DNA of 9,769 bases from an uncultured Porphyromonadaceae bacterium (GCA_902462525.1 CABQCA010000085.1:1-9769), one strand, 5' to 3'. Positions 1-7,533 are shown, numbered from the stretch's first letter. The notes: generated by a model from the sequence alone, not told the origin. Program-made: numbers and translations.

Positions 1-453
1 TATCCCGGCGTGGAGCGCCGTTTCGAGTTTCACCTCAAAGAAAAAGGCCCCGGAGGCCGTGCCGTTATCGACGACTACGCCCACCATCCCGACGAAATAC
101 GCCAGAGCATAGCCTCGGTGCGCGCGCTCTACCCCGGACGCAAACTCACCGTGGCATTCCAGCCGCACCTCTACTCGCGCACCCGCGATTTCGCCGACCA
201 GTTCGCCGACGCGCTCGATGGCGCCGACGAGGTGGTGCTCATCGACCTCTACCCCGCCCGCGAGAAGCCTATCCCCGGAATCAGCTCGAAAACAATACTC
301 GACAAGCTTAAAAACGAAAATAAAACGTTAATTCCCAAAGAGAACTTTGTCGATACGATGAAAAATCGTAATTTTGAAATATTATTGACTCTCGGAGCCG
401 GCGACCTGAACTTGTTCGTGCCCCGGCTTGTTGAAGTTTTGGATAAAAATTAG
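1..453 (+). CDS. murC: UDP-N-acetylmuramate--L-alanine ligase MurC, C-terminal part (5' end outside window)
   Basis: MurC is the cytoplasmic ATP-dependent ligase that adds L-alanine to UDP-MurNAc, the first amino-acid step in peptidoglycan precursor synthesis. Only the last 150 residues are present; the frame is open from base 1, so the GTG at 10 is an internal valine and not a start. Visible family motifs are the GVERRFE segment (residues 3-9), DDYAHHPDEI (24-33), FQPHLYSRT (53-61), YPAREKPIPGI (84-94) and the LGAGD near the end (131-135). These belong to the last part of the Mur ligase central domain and the C-terminal ligand-binding domain. The gene stops with TAG 6 nt before ftsQ. Codons for residues about 95-130 are clearly more AT-rich than the rest, coinciding with a promoter match inside the gene. 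MurC rather than another Mur ligase is supported by the DDYAHHP and FQPHLYSRT motifs and by the ftsQ neighbour. Confidence 0.96.
   Translation, partial: YPGVERRFEFHLKEKGPGGRAVIDDYAHHPDEIRQSIASVRALYPGRKLTVAFQPHLYSRTRDFADQFADALDGADEVVLIDLYPAREKPIPGISSKTILDKLKNENKTLIPKENFVDTMKNRNFEILLTLGAGDLNLFVPRLVEVLDKN
346..376 (+). promoter_or_regulatory. Candidate internal promoter for ftsQ-ftsA-ftsZ-cobB, inside murC
   Basis: TTTG at 346-349 and TAATTTTG at 369-376 match the Bacteroidetes primary-sigma pattern (-33 TTTG, -7 TAnnTTTG) exactly, with a 19-nt spacer. The match lies in an AT-rich patch (about 282-400) within an otherwise GC-rich coding sequence. Transcription would start near 380, giving a leader of about 80 nt before the ftsQ ATG at 460. 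The motif match is seen directly; promoter activity is inferred. Confidence 0.6.
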
Positions 454-459
454 CAACTA

Positions 460-1329
460 ATGACAAGGAAATCGGTTTTCATGTGCGTGCTCACCATCGC
501 AATGGTGGCATACTTTGCTTTCGCCCTTACGGTGACGGCGCATATGGCACGCAACGAGCGTCTCAGCCGTCTGGAGGTGCGCATGGAGCCGTCGGCCACC
601 GATTTCATCAACAGCAGCGACATAGTGCATGAATCGGGCCTCGACCCCGACAGCCTTAAAAACATGCTGCGCGCCGATTTCGACCTCTACGGCCTCGAAA
701 AACGGTTGCGGGACTCCGACAAGATCCAGCATGCCAATGCCTCGATACTCTCCGACGGCACCGTCCTCATCGAGGCCAGAGCCATGGAGCCGGTGGCACG
801 CGTATTCGAGTACGGGCGACCGTCGTACTATATCAACGCTTCGGGCAAACGCATTTCGGCCGAGCTCCGCTACCACCTCGACGTACCGGTTCTTGTGGGC
901 CGTTTCGACTCCGTGTATCCCGCCGCGCGGCTGCTGCCGCTTCTCGACTACATCGCCTCCGACCCGAAAGCAAGCGCTCTGGTGGCCACCGTCACCCAGG
1001 AGGCCGACGGCAACATCATACTCATTCCCAATATTGTGGGCCACGTCATCAACTTCGGCGACACAGCCGACGTAAGCGACAAATTCGCACGTCTGCGCAC
1101 ATTCTACCGCCATGTGGCACCCACCAAAGGCTGGGACGCCTACGACACCATCGCCGTGCGCTGGCGCGGACAGGTGGTGGCCACACGCCGCGACAAAGCC
1201 CTGCCGGCTGTCGAACTGCCCACCGAGGAAGAACAGACCGGCGCTTTCGACATCGACGACAACGAAACCATGGACGCGGGCGACACCGGAGAAACCGCCG
1301 CGCCCGACTCCTCATATACATCACATTGA
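460..1329 (+). CDS. ftsQ: Cell division protein FtsQ (DivIB-like)
   Basis: FtsQ is a bitopic inner-membrane divisome protein whose periplasmic part bridges early (FtsA/FtsZ) and late (FtsL/FtsB/FtsI) division proteins. The 289-residue product has a short basic N-terminus (MTRK), one membrane segment at about residues 6-28, a POTRA-like region at about 37-108 and a beta-rich region at about 110-240 that includes RPSYYINASGKRIS (120-133). It ends in an acidic low-complexity tail (about 252-289). FtsQ sequences diverge widely, so the call rests mainly on topology, length and its place between murC and ftsA. The ATG at 460 puts the basic residues and membrane segment at the N-terminus and leaves 6 nt after murC; no Shine-Dalgarno is visible, which is usual in this phylum. 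It ends 9 nt before ftsA. Confidence 0.9.
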   Translation: MTRKSVFMCVLTIAMVAYFAFALTVTAHMARNERLSRLEVRMEPSATDFINSSDIVHESGLDPDSLKNMLRADFDLYGLEKRLRDSDKIQHANASILSDGTVLIEARAMEPVARVFEYGRPSYYINASGKRISAELRYHLDVPVLVGRFDSVYPAARLLPLLDYIASDPKASALVATVTQEADGNIILIPNIVGHVINFGDTADVSDKFARLRTFYRHVAPTKGWDAYDTIAVRWRGQVVATRRDKALPAVELPTEEEQTGAFDIDDNETMDAGDTGETAAPDSSYTSH

Positions 1330-1338
1330 CAGCTAACC

Positions 1339-2910
1339 ATGGAACCAAAGACTGTAGTAGCCTTAGAAATCGCATCTTCTAAAATAAAGGGTGGCGTAGG
1401 GTCGGTAGGAGCCGACGGACGCCTCACCGTGCTGGCCGTGGAAGACATCGCAGCCATCAACAACGTCCGCTACGGACGCGTGCAGAACATACGCGAGGTT
1501 TCCGACGCTCTCGCCGATATTCTCACACGCCTCGAAAACGCCAAAAACGTTGCCCCGGCACGTATCACCGGCGCCGTGATTGCTGTCGGCGGCCGTTCGG
1601 TGGCAGGCGCCCCCACAACGGCGTCGCTGCGCTTCGCCCACGAATGTGAAATCACAGAAGCACTGGTGCAGCGCCTCATTTTCGAAGCGACCCGCGACTA
1701 TGTAGGCGACCGTATGATAGTCGACACCCTGCCGCGCATTTTCTATGTCAACAACACTACCGTCAAAAAAGCTGTAGGCAACTTCGCCGAAACACTGCGC
1801 GGAGAGTTCACCATGGTCACCTGCGCCAAGGAAACACGCCAGAACCTCGACCGCATAAAATACGACCACCTCGAACCGGGCCACATACACTACATGCTGC
1901 GCGCCACGGCCATAGCCGACTTCGTTCTCAGCGCCTCGGAGAAAGAAGTGGGCTGCATGCTCGTCGATTTCGGCGCCGAAACATGCACGGTGTCGGTGTA
2001 CAGCGGGGGCGCCCTCTGCTTCCTGAGCACTCTCCCCATGGGTTCGCGCCTGATAACCCTCGACATAATGGCAGGCCTTGGCGTGACCGAGGAAACAGCC
2101 GAGAACTTCAAAATTGAGCTCGCCACAATGAGCGAGGAGAAAAACGGCGGCATAAATGCCGATGAGATAAGCGGCTACGTGCGTGCCCGTGCCGGCGAAA
2201 TCGCCGCCAATATCCTCAACCAGCTCAATGCTTCGGGCTACTCGGGTCTGGTGCAGAAAATAGTGCTCACCGGCGGCGGCTCGAAATTGCCCGACTTCGC
2301 GTCGGTGCTCGAACGCCAGTCGAAACTCGGCGTACGCACCGCCGAGATGCCCGCCGACGTGATGTTCCGCACTCCGGGCCGCAACAATGCCGACAATATC
2401 GACATCGTGGCGCTGCTGTGGGCTGCCCGCAATATGAGCGAGGAAAACTTCGTGACCATCGAGCCAGATTTCAAGGTGCAGACAAACACCGTCGTGACCG
2501 AAACACCTGCTGAGCCGGAGACACCAGCCGATCCAGTGGTGGAAGTGATGCGCGAAGTCGACATTCTCCAGGCTACGGGAACTTTCTTCCCTGATGAAAA
2601 AGAGAAAGAGAAAAAAGAAAAAACTCCGGTCCGCGACGACGAGGATGACGAGAACCTGCTGAGCGACGACCCCGACGAGGAAGAAGAAATGCGCCCGGCC
2701 AAGGAACGCCGCCGCTTCGGTTTCTTCGGCTTCGGAAAGAAGAAGAAAGAAGAAGAGGCTGAGGAAGAGGCTGAGGAAGAAGAGGACGAAGAAGAGGAAA
2801 TCGAGGCGCCTGTCACTCCCGGCGACGCCGGCTCTATCCTTGACAAACTACGTAAAAAAGCCACCGAATTCTTCAGCACACCTGAAGAGGACGATGAAGA
2901 AGAAGAATAA
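1339..2910 (+). CDS. ftsA: Cell division protein FtsA with long acidic C-terminal tail
   Basis: FtsA is the actin-like ATPase that tethers FtsZ filaments to the inner membrane and recruits later division proteins. The 523-residue product has an actin-like core at about residues 1-368: a phosphate-1 region VALEIASSKIKGG (7-19), the 1C subdomain at roughly 84-165, a phosphate-2 region LVDFGAETCTVSVY (208-221) and an adenosine-binding segment IVLTGGGSKLPDF (308-320). FtsA is usually about 420 residues, so the extra length lies in the tail (370-523). The tail is rich in Glu, Asp and Lys and contains an aromatic-basic patch RRRFGFFGFGKKKK (457-470), then SILDKLRKKATEFFS (499-513), which fits an amphipathic membrane-targeting helix, and finally acidic residues to the end. 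The ATG at 1339 lies 9 nt after ftsQ, and ftsZ follows after 12 nt. Identity is secure; the tail functions are inferred. Confidence 0.96.
   Translation: MEPKTVVALEIASSKIKGGVGSVGADGRLTVLAVEDIAAINNVRYGRVQNIREVSDALADILTRLENAKNVAPARITGAVIAVGGRSVAGAPTTASLRFAHECEITEALVQRLIFEATRDYVGDRMIVDTLPRIFYVNNTTVKKAVGNFAETLRGEFTMVTCAKETRQNLDRIKYDHLEPGHIHYMLRATAIADFVLSASEKEVGCMLVDFGAETCTVSVYSGGALCFLSTLPMGSRLITLDIMAGLGVTEETAENFKIELATMSEEKNGGINADEISGYVRARAGEIAANILNQLNASGYSGLVQKIVLTGGGSKLPDFASVLERQSKLGVRTAEMPADVMFRTPGRNNADNIDIVALLWAARNMSEENFVTIEPDFKVQTNTVVTETPAEPETPADPVVEVMREVDILQATGTFFPDEKEKEKKEKTPVRDDEDDENLLSDDPDEEEEMRPAKERRRFGFFGFGKKKKEEEAEEEAEEEEDEEEEIEAPVTPGDAGSILDKLRKKATEFFSTPEEDDEEEE
2755..2778 (+). repeat. 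Two tandem 12-nt units in the Glu-rich ftsA tail
   Basis: The unit GAGGCTGAGGAA occurs twice without a gap (2755-2766 and 2767-2778). It lies in a purine-rich tract (about 2738-2812) that encodes the alternating EEEAEEEAEE stretch of FtsA. Because the unit is a multiple of three, gain or loss of a copy would change tail length without a frameshift. It is a low-complexity coding repeat, probably made by slippage. Confidence 0.75.
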
Positions 2911-2922
2911 ACCACTACGAAC

Positions 2923-4248
2923 ATGACAGAACCTGAAGACCCCCAATTATTAGCAAAATATGCACGCGAACCCGAGACTCCCGCCTCGGGGACAGCGAAA
3001 ATCATTGCCATGGGCGTTGGCGGCGGTGGCTGCAACGCAGTGGCTTATATGAACACACAAGGCGTGAAAGGTGTCGACTTTGTAGTGCTCAACACCGATA
3101 AACAGGCCCTCGACCCCATACCCGTAGCCACGAAGGTGCTTCTCGGCCCGCAGATCACAGGCGGTCTCGGTGCCGGAGGAAAACCCGAAGTGGGCGAGCA
3201 GGCGGCCCTCGAAAGCGTACCCGAGATAGAGAAGCTGCTCACCAGCGATGTGAAGATGGTGTTTGTCACCGCCGGCATGGGCGGAGGCACAGGCACCGGC
3301 GGCGCACCGGTTGTCGCCGGCGTGGCCAAGAAGAAAGGAATCCTCACGGTAGGCATTGTCACCATTCCTTTCTTCTTCGAAGGTATGAACAAGATAAACA
3401 GCGCCATAGCAGGCGCCGCACGTCTTCAGCAGAACGTCGATGCCCTTCTGATTATCAACAACGACCGCCTCGGCGAAATATATCCCGAACTCGACTGGGA
3501 CGAAGCTTTCTCCAAAGCCGACGATATCCTCACCACGGCAGCACGCACAATCTCTGACATGGTGACCACCGTAGCGAACATCAACATCGATATGAACGAC
3601 GTGGACACCTGTCTGCGCGACGGCCGCACGGCGCTTATTTCGGTAGGATACGGCGAAGGCCCAAACCGCATGCACGACGCCATGACGGCGGCCCTGAACT
3701 CGCCGCTGCTCTGCGACACCGACATCATGAGTGCCCGCGAACTCCTTTTTGCCTTCTACTACTCGCACGATATCGAACCCCGCTTCAAGGTTGGCGAAAC
3801 ACGCGAAGCCAATGCCCTGGTGGCCAAAATCAACAACCGGGTACACATCAAATTCGGCTGGGGCTACGACGATACGCTGGGCAACAAACTCAAATTCACC
3901 ATTCTGGCTTCGGGATTCGATGTAAGCGTCGACACCGGAGGCACTGTCCGCGTGATTGAAGGCAAGGCCGGCGACACTACAGCCGCCGAAGTGTCCGACG
4001 TCATCGTACAGGCCTACGGCAAGGACAAAATCGAAGACTTCAACCGCCAGCAGGAAACCCAGAACTACTATATTCTCTCCTCCGACCAGCTCGACAGCGA
4101 TCAGGCCATCGAGATGCTCGAACGCACTCCGGCTTTCAAGCGCAACAAGCGCAAGGCCGGCAGCGTGCTCGGCATCGAGCAAGCCGAAAGCGACAAGAAG
4201 AAGCCTGCCGGAGGCAACATCATAAGTTTCGATCGCGATGACAAGTAA
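2923..4248 (+). CDS. ftsZ: Cell division protein FtsZ
   Basis: FtsZ is the cytoplasmic tubulin-like GTPase that polymerises into the division ring. The 441-residue product has the N-terminal GTP-binding segment IIAMGVGGGGCNAV (27-40), the tubulin signature GMGGGTGTGGAPV (118-130) and a T7 catalytic loop NIDMNDV (221-227), with N221, D223 and D226 in the expected places. The core ends near residue 340 and a linker follows. RTPAFKRNKRK (401-411) resembles the conserved C-terminal peptide that binds FtsA. About 30 further residues follow it, ending GGNIISFDRDDK. The signature has GG where GTGAAP is usual, and a Cys follows the glycine run at position 37; both look tolerable. The ATG at 2923 lies 12 nt after ftsA, and the last 11 nt overlap the sirtuin gene in another frame. 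Function is highly certain. Confidence 0.98.
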   Translation: MTEPEDPQLLAKYAREPETPASGTAKIIAMGVGGGGCNAVAYMNTQGVKGVDFVVLNTDKQALDPIPVATKVLLGPQITGGLGAGGKPEVGEQAALESVPEIEKLLTSDVKMVFVTAGMGGGTGTGGAPVVAGVAKKKGILTVGIVTIPFFFEGMNKINSAIAGAARLQQNVDALLIINNDRLGEIYPELDWDEAFSKADDILTTAARTISDMVTTVANINIDMNDVDTCLRDGRTALISVGYGEGPNRMHDAMTAALNSPLLCDTDIMSARELLFAFYYSHDIEPRFKVGETREANALVAKINNRVHIKFGWGYDDTLGNKLKFTILASGFDVSVDTGGTVRVIEGKAGDTTAAEVSDVIVQAYGKDKIEDFNRQQETQNYYILSSDQLDSDQAIEMLERTPAFKRNKRKAGSVLGIEQAESDKKKPAGGNIISFDRDDK

Positions 4249-4939
4249 AAAGCCCCGTTTAGTGGTGTCGACCGGAGCCGGAATCAGTGCCGAAAGCGGC
4301 ATACGGACTTTCCGCGACGCCGACGGCCTCTGGGAGGAATATCCCGTGATGGACGTGGCCAGCGCCGACGGTTTCCGCCGCAATCCGGCGCTTATCCACA
4401 AATTCTACAACGAACGCCGCAGGCAGCTCGCCTCAGTGCGCCCCAACCGCGCGCATGAGATTCTGCACGAACTCGAGGAGCACTTCGATGTCTGCATCAT
4501 CACCCAGAATGTCGACGACCTCCACGAACGTGCCGGCAGTAGCAACGTGCTCCATCTTCACGGCGAACTGACAAAGGTCCGCGCTCTCGACAATCCCGAC
4601 CTCACTTTCCGACTGAAGTACGAGGAAGAGACTACGCCCGACACACGCATCGACGGCCATGCAGTGCGGCCCCATATTGTCTTCTTTCAGGAAGCTGTTC
4701 CGATGTTTGAGCCGGCCACGGAACTTGCAGCCGAAGCCGACATATTCGTTATCATAGGCACGAGTCTTGTGGTGTATCCGGCAGCAGCCCTGCTGCACTA
4801 TGTTCAGCGCGGCACACCTGTCTACTACATCGACCCCCACCCCTCGCACGTGCCCGAAGGCGTCACCGTAATCCGCAAACCTGCCACCGAAGGTATGGCG
4901 GACCTTGCCGCCATTCTTCTTAAGAAAGAAGGGATGTAG
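4238..4939 (+). CDS. cobB: NAD-dependent protein deacylase, Sir2 family (CobB type, class III)
   Basis: Sirtuins remove acyl groups from lysines using NAD+, releasing nicotinamide and O-acyl-ADP-ribose; this one should be cytoplasmic. The 233-residue product shows the NAD-binding GAGISAESGIRTFR (13-26), TQNVDDLHERAG (89-100), catalytic His108 in LHLHGEL, and GTSLVVYPAAA (174-184). Tyr57 and Arg60 in FYNERRRQL match the YxxR pair that in CobB/SIRT5 favours succinyl-lysine, so desuccinylase activity is plausible. The usual four zinc cysteines are absent: only one Cys (86) is present, and the insert at about 112-145 has none. The common FGE after the insert reads FQE (150-152). The ATG at 4238 sits inside the end of ftsZ and places the first NAD motif at residue 13, the normal position. 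The overlap suggests translational coupling with ftsZ. Family is certain; substrates are unknown. Confidence 0.94.
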   Translation: MTSKKPRLVVSTGAGISAESGIRTFRDADGLWEEYPVMDVASADGFRRNPALIHKFYNERRRQLASVRPNRAHEILHELEEHFDVCIITQNVDDLHERAGSSNVLHLHGELTKVRALDNPDLTFRLKYEEETTPDTRIDGHAVRPHIVFFQEAVPMFEPATELAAEADIFVIIGTSLVVYPAAALLHYVQRGTPVYYIDPHPSHVPEGVTVIRKPATEGMADLAAILLKKEGM

Positions 4940-5032
4940 GAGATTAGAATATTAGGGTTCTTAAAGCGGCTTTTTGCGTTTAACATTATTTAGCGCTGCT
5001 GCAACGAACATTTTTACGGCCTCAACCGTTAT

Positions 5033-5067
5033 ACAGAAGGAAGAGTGTGAGCCATTCTTCCTTCTGT
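5033..5067 (+). other. 15-bp hairpin before the GH2 gene (terminator or leader element)
   Basis: The arms 5033-5047 and 5053-5067 pair over 15 bp (12 outer Watson-Crick pairs, then one G-U, T-A and G-C) around the 5-nt loop TGAGC. The hairpin is bracketed by an exact 7-nt direct repeat GTTATAC (5028-5034 and 5066-5072). It ends 21 nt before the GH2 ATG and 128 nt after the sirtuin stop. It could end the ftsZ-cobB transcript, but the tract after it (TATACTTTATATA) is only partly T-rich, so a leader attenuator or mRNA-stabilising stem is equally possible. The rest of 4940-5088 shows no gene and no convincing -33/-7 promoter. Confidence 0.7.
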
Positions 5068-5088
5068 TATACTTTATATACTGACATA

Positions 5089-7533
5089 ATGACCTTAAAT
5101 CGGATTATTACATTCTCTGCAACAGTTCTGGCTCTGACAACGGCCATGGCACAGCGCACAGAAACGACCCTCAACGGCGGCTGGCAATTCACCAAGGGCG
5201 ACGGAACCACCGATGCCCGCTGGCAGAATGTGCGTGTGCCCCACGACTGGGCTATATACGGTCCTTTCGACCGCAACAACGACCTCCAGACCGTAGCCGT
5301 GGAGCAGAACGGAGAGAAGGAAGAGACCGTCAAGACCGGACGCACGGGCGGACTTCCTTTCATCGGCAAAGGAACATATAAAACGGATTTTGCGCTGGCC
5401 GATACTGCCGGGCGTGCGACTACGCTCGTTTTCGACGGTGCCATGAGCAACGCAAAGGTATATCTCAACGGCAAATATCTCGGCGAGTGGCCTTACGGCT
5501 ACAACTCCTTCTACGTCGATGCCACCGGCGCTGCCGTGCCCGGCGACAATCATCTCGAAGTAAGCCTCGAAAACAAGGAACGCGCCTCGCGCTGGTACCC
5601 CGGCGCAGGTCTGTACCGCAACGTACATGTTGTGCAGACCGACAAAATCCACATTCCCGTGTGGGGCACTTATGTGACCACACCGGTTGTGAAGGACGAC
5701 TATGCCTCCGTGCATCTGAGCATGAAGATTGAAGGCGCGCCGAAAGTCGACGAATGGCCCAACGGCAAGAAAATCGATGTCTCCACCGTTATTTTCAGCC
5801 CCGATGGCAAGGAAGTGGCCCGTGACGAATCGGCCTACATAGCCCGCGGTCAGGAATTCGCGCAGAATTTCCTTATTAAAGAACCGCAGTTATGGAGTCC
5901 GGACAGCCCGGCTCTCTACACCGCCGTGACTACACTCAGCGTCGACGGCCGCGAGGTCGACAAATACGATACCCGATTCGGTATCCGCAGCCTTGAATAC
6001 GTTCCCGAAAAAGGCTTCTTCCTCAACGGCGTGCCCACCAAGTTCCGCGGAGTGTGCAACCACCACGACCTCGGCCCTCTCGGCGCCGCTGTGAACCGCT
6101 CGGCTCTCCGGCACCAGATAGAACTGCTGAAGGACATGGGCGTGAACGCTATCCGCACATCGCACAACATGCCCGCGCCCGAACTCGTAGAGCTTTGCGA
6201 CGAAATGGGCGTGATGATGATGATAGAGCCTTTCGACGACTGGGGTTTCCGCCCGAAATCGCCAAACGGCTACGGCTCGGTGTTCAACGAATGGGCATCG
6301 CGCGACATCACCAACATGGTGGAGCATTACCGCAACAACCCCTCGGTGGTAATGTGGTCGATAGGCAACGAGGTGCCCTCGCAGTGGGGCGCAGTGGGTA
6401 TGGACGAGCTCACCATGCTTCAGGACCTTGTACACACTCTCGACCCCACACGCCCCGTCACCTGCGGCATGGACCAGATAGGCGGCGTGCTCGACAACGG
6501 ATTCGCATCGGCTCTCGATATTCCCGGCTTCAACTACAAGCCGCAGCACTACGACGAGGCCTACTCGCGGCTCCCTCAGAAGCTTATACTCGGTTCCGAG
6601 ACGGCCTCGACTGTGTCGAGCCGCGGCAAGTACTACTTCCCCGTCGAGTTCAAGGATCACAATGTGGTGATGCACCCCGACAATCAGAGCAACAGCTACG
6701 ACAACGAATCGTGCTCATGGAGCAACACTCCCGACCTCGATTTCGCCCGCGATGATGATCATCCGTGGGTTCTCGGCCAGTTTGTCTGGACCGGTTTCGA
6801 CTACCTCGGCGAGCCTTCGCCCTACGACACCGACGCATGGCCCAGCCACAGCTCCGTCTTCGGCATCATAGACCTGGCTTCGCTTCCCAAAGACCGCTAC
6901 TACCTCTACCGCTCGCAGTGGAACGACAAGGAAGCCACGCTGCATGTGCTGCCGCACTGGACATGGCCCGGCCGCGAAGGAAAGGTGACGCCCGTATTCG
7001 TCTATACGTCTTATCCCGAAGCCGAACTCTTTGTCAACGGCAAGAGTCAGGGGCGCCGCAGCTGCGATAAGTCGGACGCAATCGACCGCTACCGTCTGCG
7101 CTGGAACGACGTAGTCTACGAACCCGGCGAAATCCGCGTGGTAGCCTACAGTGCCGACGGCACACCGGCCGCCGAGAAGACCGTGCGCACCGCCGGCAAA
7201 GCTACGCAACTGCGCATCACGCCCAACCGCAGCGTCATAGCCGCCGACGGCGACGACCTTGTGTATTTCACCGTCGAAGCGCTCGACAAGAACGGCAACG
7301 TAGTGCCCGATGCCGACAATATGGTGCGATTTTCCGTCAGCGGTGCCGGCACTTATGAGGCAGGCGCCAACGGCGATCCCACCTGCGTGCTGCCCTTCCA
7401 AAATCCTGAGATGAAGCTCTTCAGCGGCGCCGCCACAGCAATCGCCCGACCGGCCACTACACCCGGTGTCCTTACAATCAAAGCCACTTCCAAAGGTCTG
7501 CGGCCGGCTACAGCTACCGTCGCCGTCGAATAA
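5089..7533 (+). CDS. Exported glycoside hydrolase family 2 enzyme, probable beta-galactosidase
   Basis: This enzyme should cleave terminal beta-linked sugars, most likely galactose, from oligosaccharides in the periplasm by the retaining GH2 mechanism. The 814-residue product starts with a Sec signal peptide (about 1-22, MTLNRIITFSATVLALTTAM then AQ). It has a jelly-roll sugar-binding domain (about 25-190), an Ig-like domain (190-300), a TIM barrel (about 300-610), a DUF4982-like domain (about 618-690) and a C-terminal Ig-like domain of GH2 C5 type (about 703-814). Glu428 in SIGNEVP is the expected acid/base and Glu504 in LGSETAST the nucleophile. NHHDLGPLG (324-332) and IRTSHNMP (355-362) are typical of the family. 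No NxK motif of beta-glucuronidases was seen around 570-605, which favours galactosidase. An in-frame GTG at 5047 lies within the hairpin and would precede the signal peptide by 14 residues, so the ATG at 5089 is preferred. No SusC/SusD pair is visible nearby. Confidence 0.9.
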   Translation: MTLNRIITFSATVLALTTAMAQRTETTLNGGWQFTKGDGTTDARWQNVRVPHDWAIYGPFDRNNDLQTVAVEQNGEKEETVKTGRTGGLPFIGKGTYKTDFALADTAGRATTLVFDGAMSNAKVYLNGKYLGEWPYGYNSFYVDATGAAVPGDNHLEVSLENKERASRWYPGAGLYRNVHVVQTDKIHIPVWGTYVTTPVVKDDYASVHLSMKIEGAPKVDEWPNGKKIDVSTVIFSPDGKEVARDESAYIARGQEFAQNFLIKEPQLWSPDSPALYTAVTTLSVDGREVDKYDTRFGIRSLEYVPEKGFFLNGVPTKFRGVCNHHDLGPLGAAVNRSALRHQIELLKDMGVNAIRTSHNMPAPELVELCDEMGVMMMIEPFDDWGFRPKSPNGYGSVFNEWASRDITNMVEHYRNNPSVVMWSIGNEVPSQWGAVGMDELTMLQDLVHTLDPTRPVTCGMDQIGGVLDNGFASALDIPGFNYKPQHYDEAYSRLPQKLILGSETASTVSSRGKYYFPVEFKDHNVVMHPDNQSNSYDNESCSWSNTPDLDFARDDDHPWVLGQFVWTGFDYLGEPSPYDTDAWPSHSSVFGIIDLASLPKDRYYLYRSQWNDKEATLHVLPHWTWPGREGKVTPVFVYTSYPEAELFVNGKSQGRRSCDKSDAIDRYRLRWNDVVYEPGEIRVVAYSADGTPAAEKTVRTAGKATQLRITPNRSVIAADGDDLVYFTVEALDKNGNVVPDADNMVRFSVSGAGTYEAGANGDPTCVLPFQNPEMKLFSGAATAIARPATTPGVLTIKATSKGLRPATATVAVE

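Noticed and set aside
457..1113. Minus-strand open frame of about 218 codons opposite ftsQ
   Set aside because: Composition is typical of an antisense shadow and it has no recognisable motif; ftsQ on the + strand fits topology and context.
2950..4401. Long open frame on the minus strand opposite ftsZ and the sirtuin start (about 480 codons)
   Set aside because: It lies fully opposite strongly conserved genes, its product is a His/Val/Ala-rich sequence with no recognisable domain, and such antisense frames are expected from the codon bias of GC-rich genes.
4917..4926. 10-nt palindrome TTCTTAAGAA at the end of the sirtuin gene
   Set aside because: It is loop-free, AT-rich and inside coding sequence, and easily arises by chance from the Leu-Leu-Lys-Lys codons.
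4963..4976. AAAG-CGG-CTTT followed by T residues as a terminator for the division operon
   Set aside because: The stem is only 4 bp with a 3-nt loop, too weak to be a convincing intrinsic terminator.
5047..5088. Upstream GTG start for the GH2 gene, adding 14 residues
   Set aside because: The GTG lies within the hairpin stem and the added residues would sit before a complete Sec signal peptide, so the ATG at 5089 is better.
5890..7401. Two minus-strand open frames (5890-6675 and 6715-7401) opposite the GH2 gene
   Set aside because: They mirror the codon bias of the GH2 gene, show no domain or signal sequence and have no promoter match, so they are treated as shadows.
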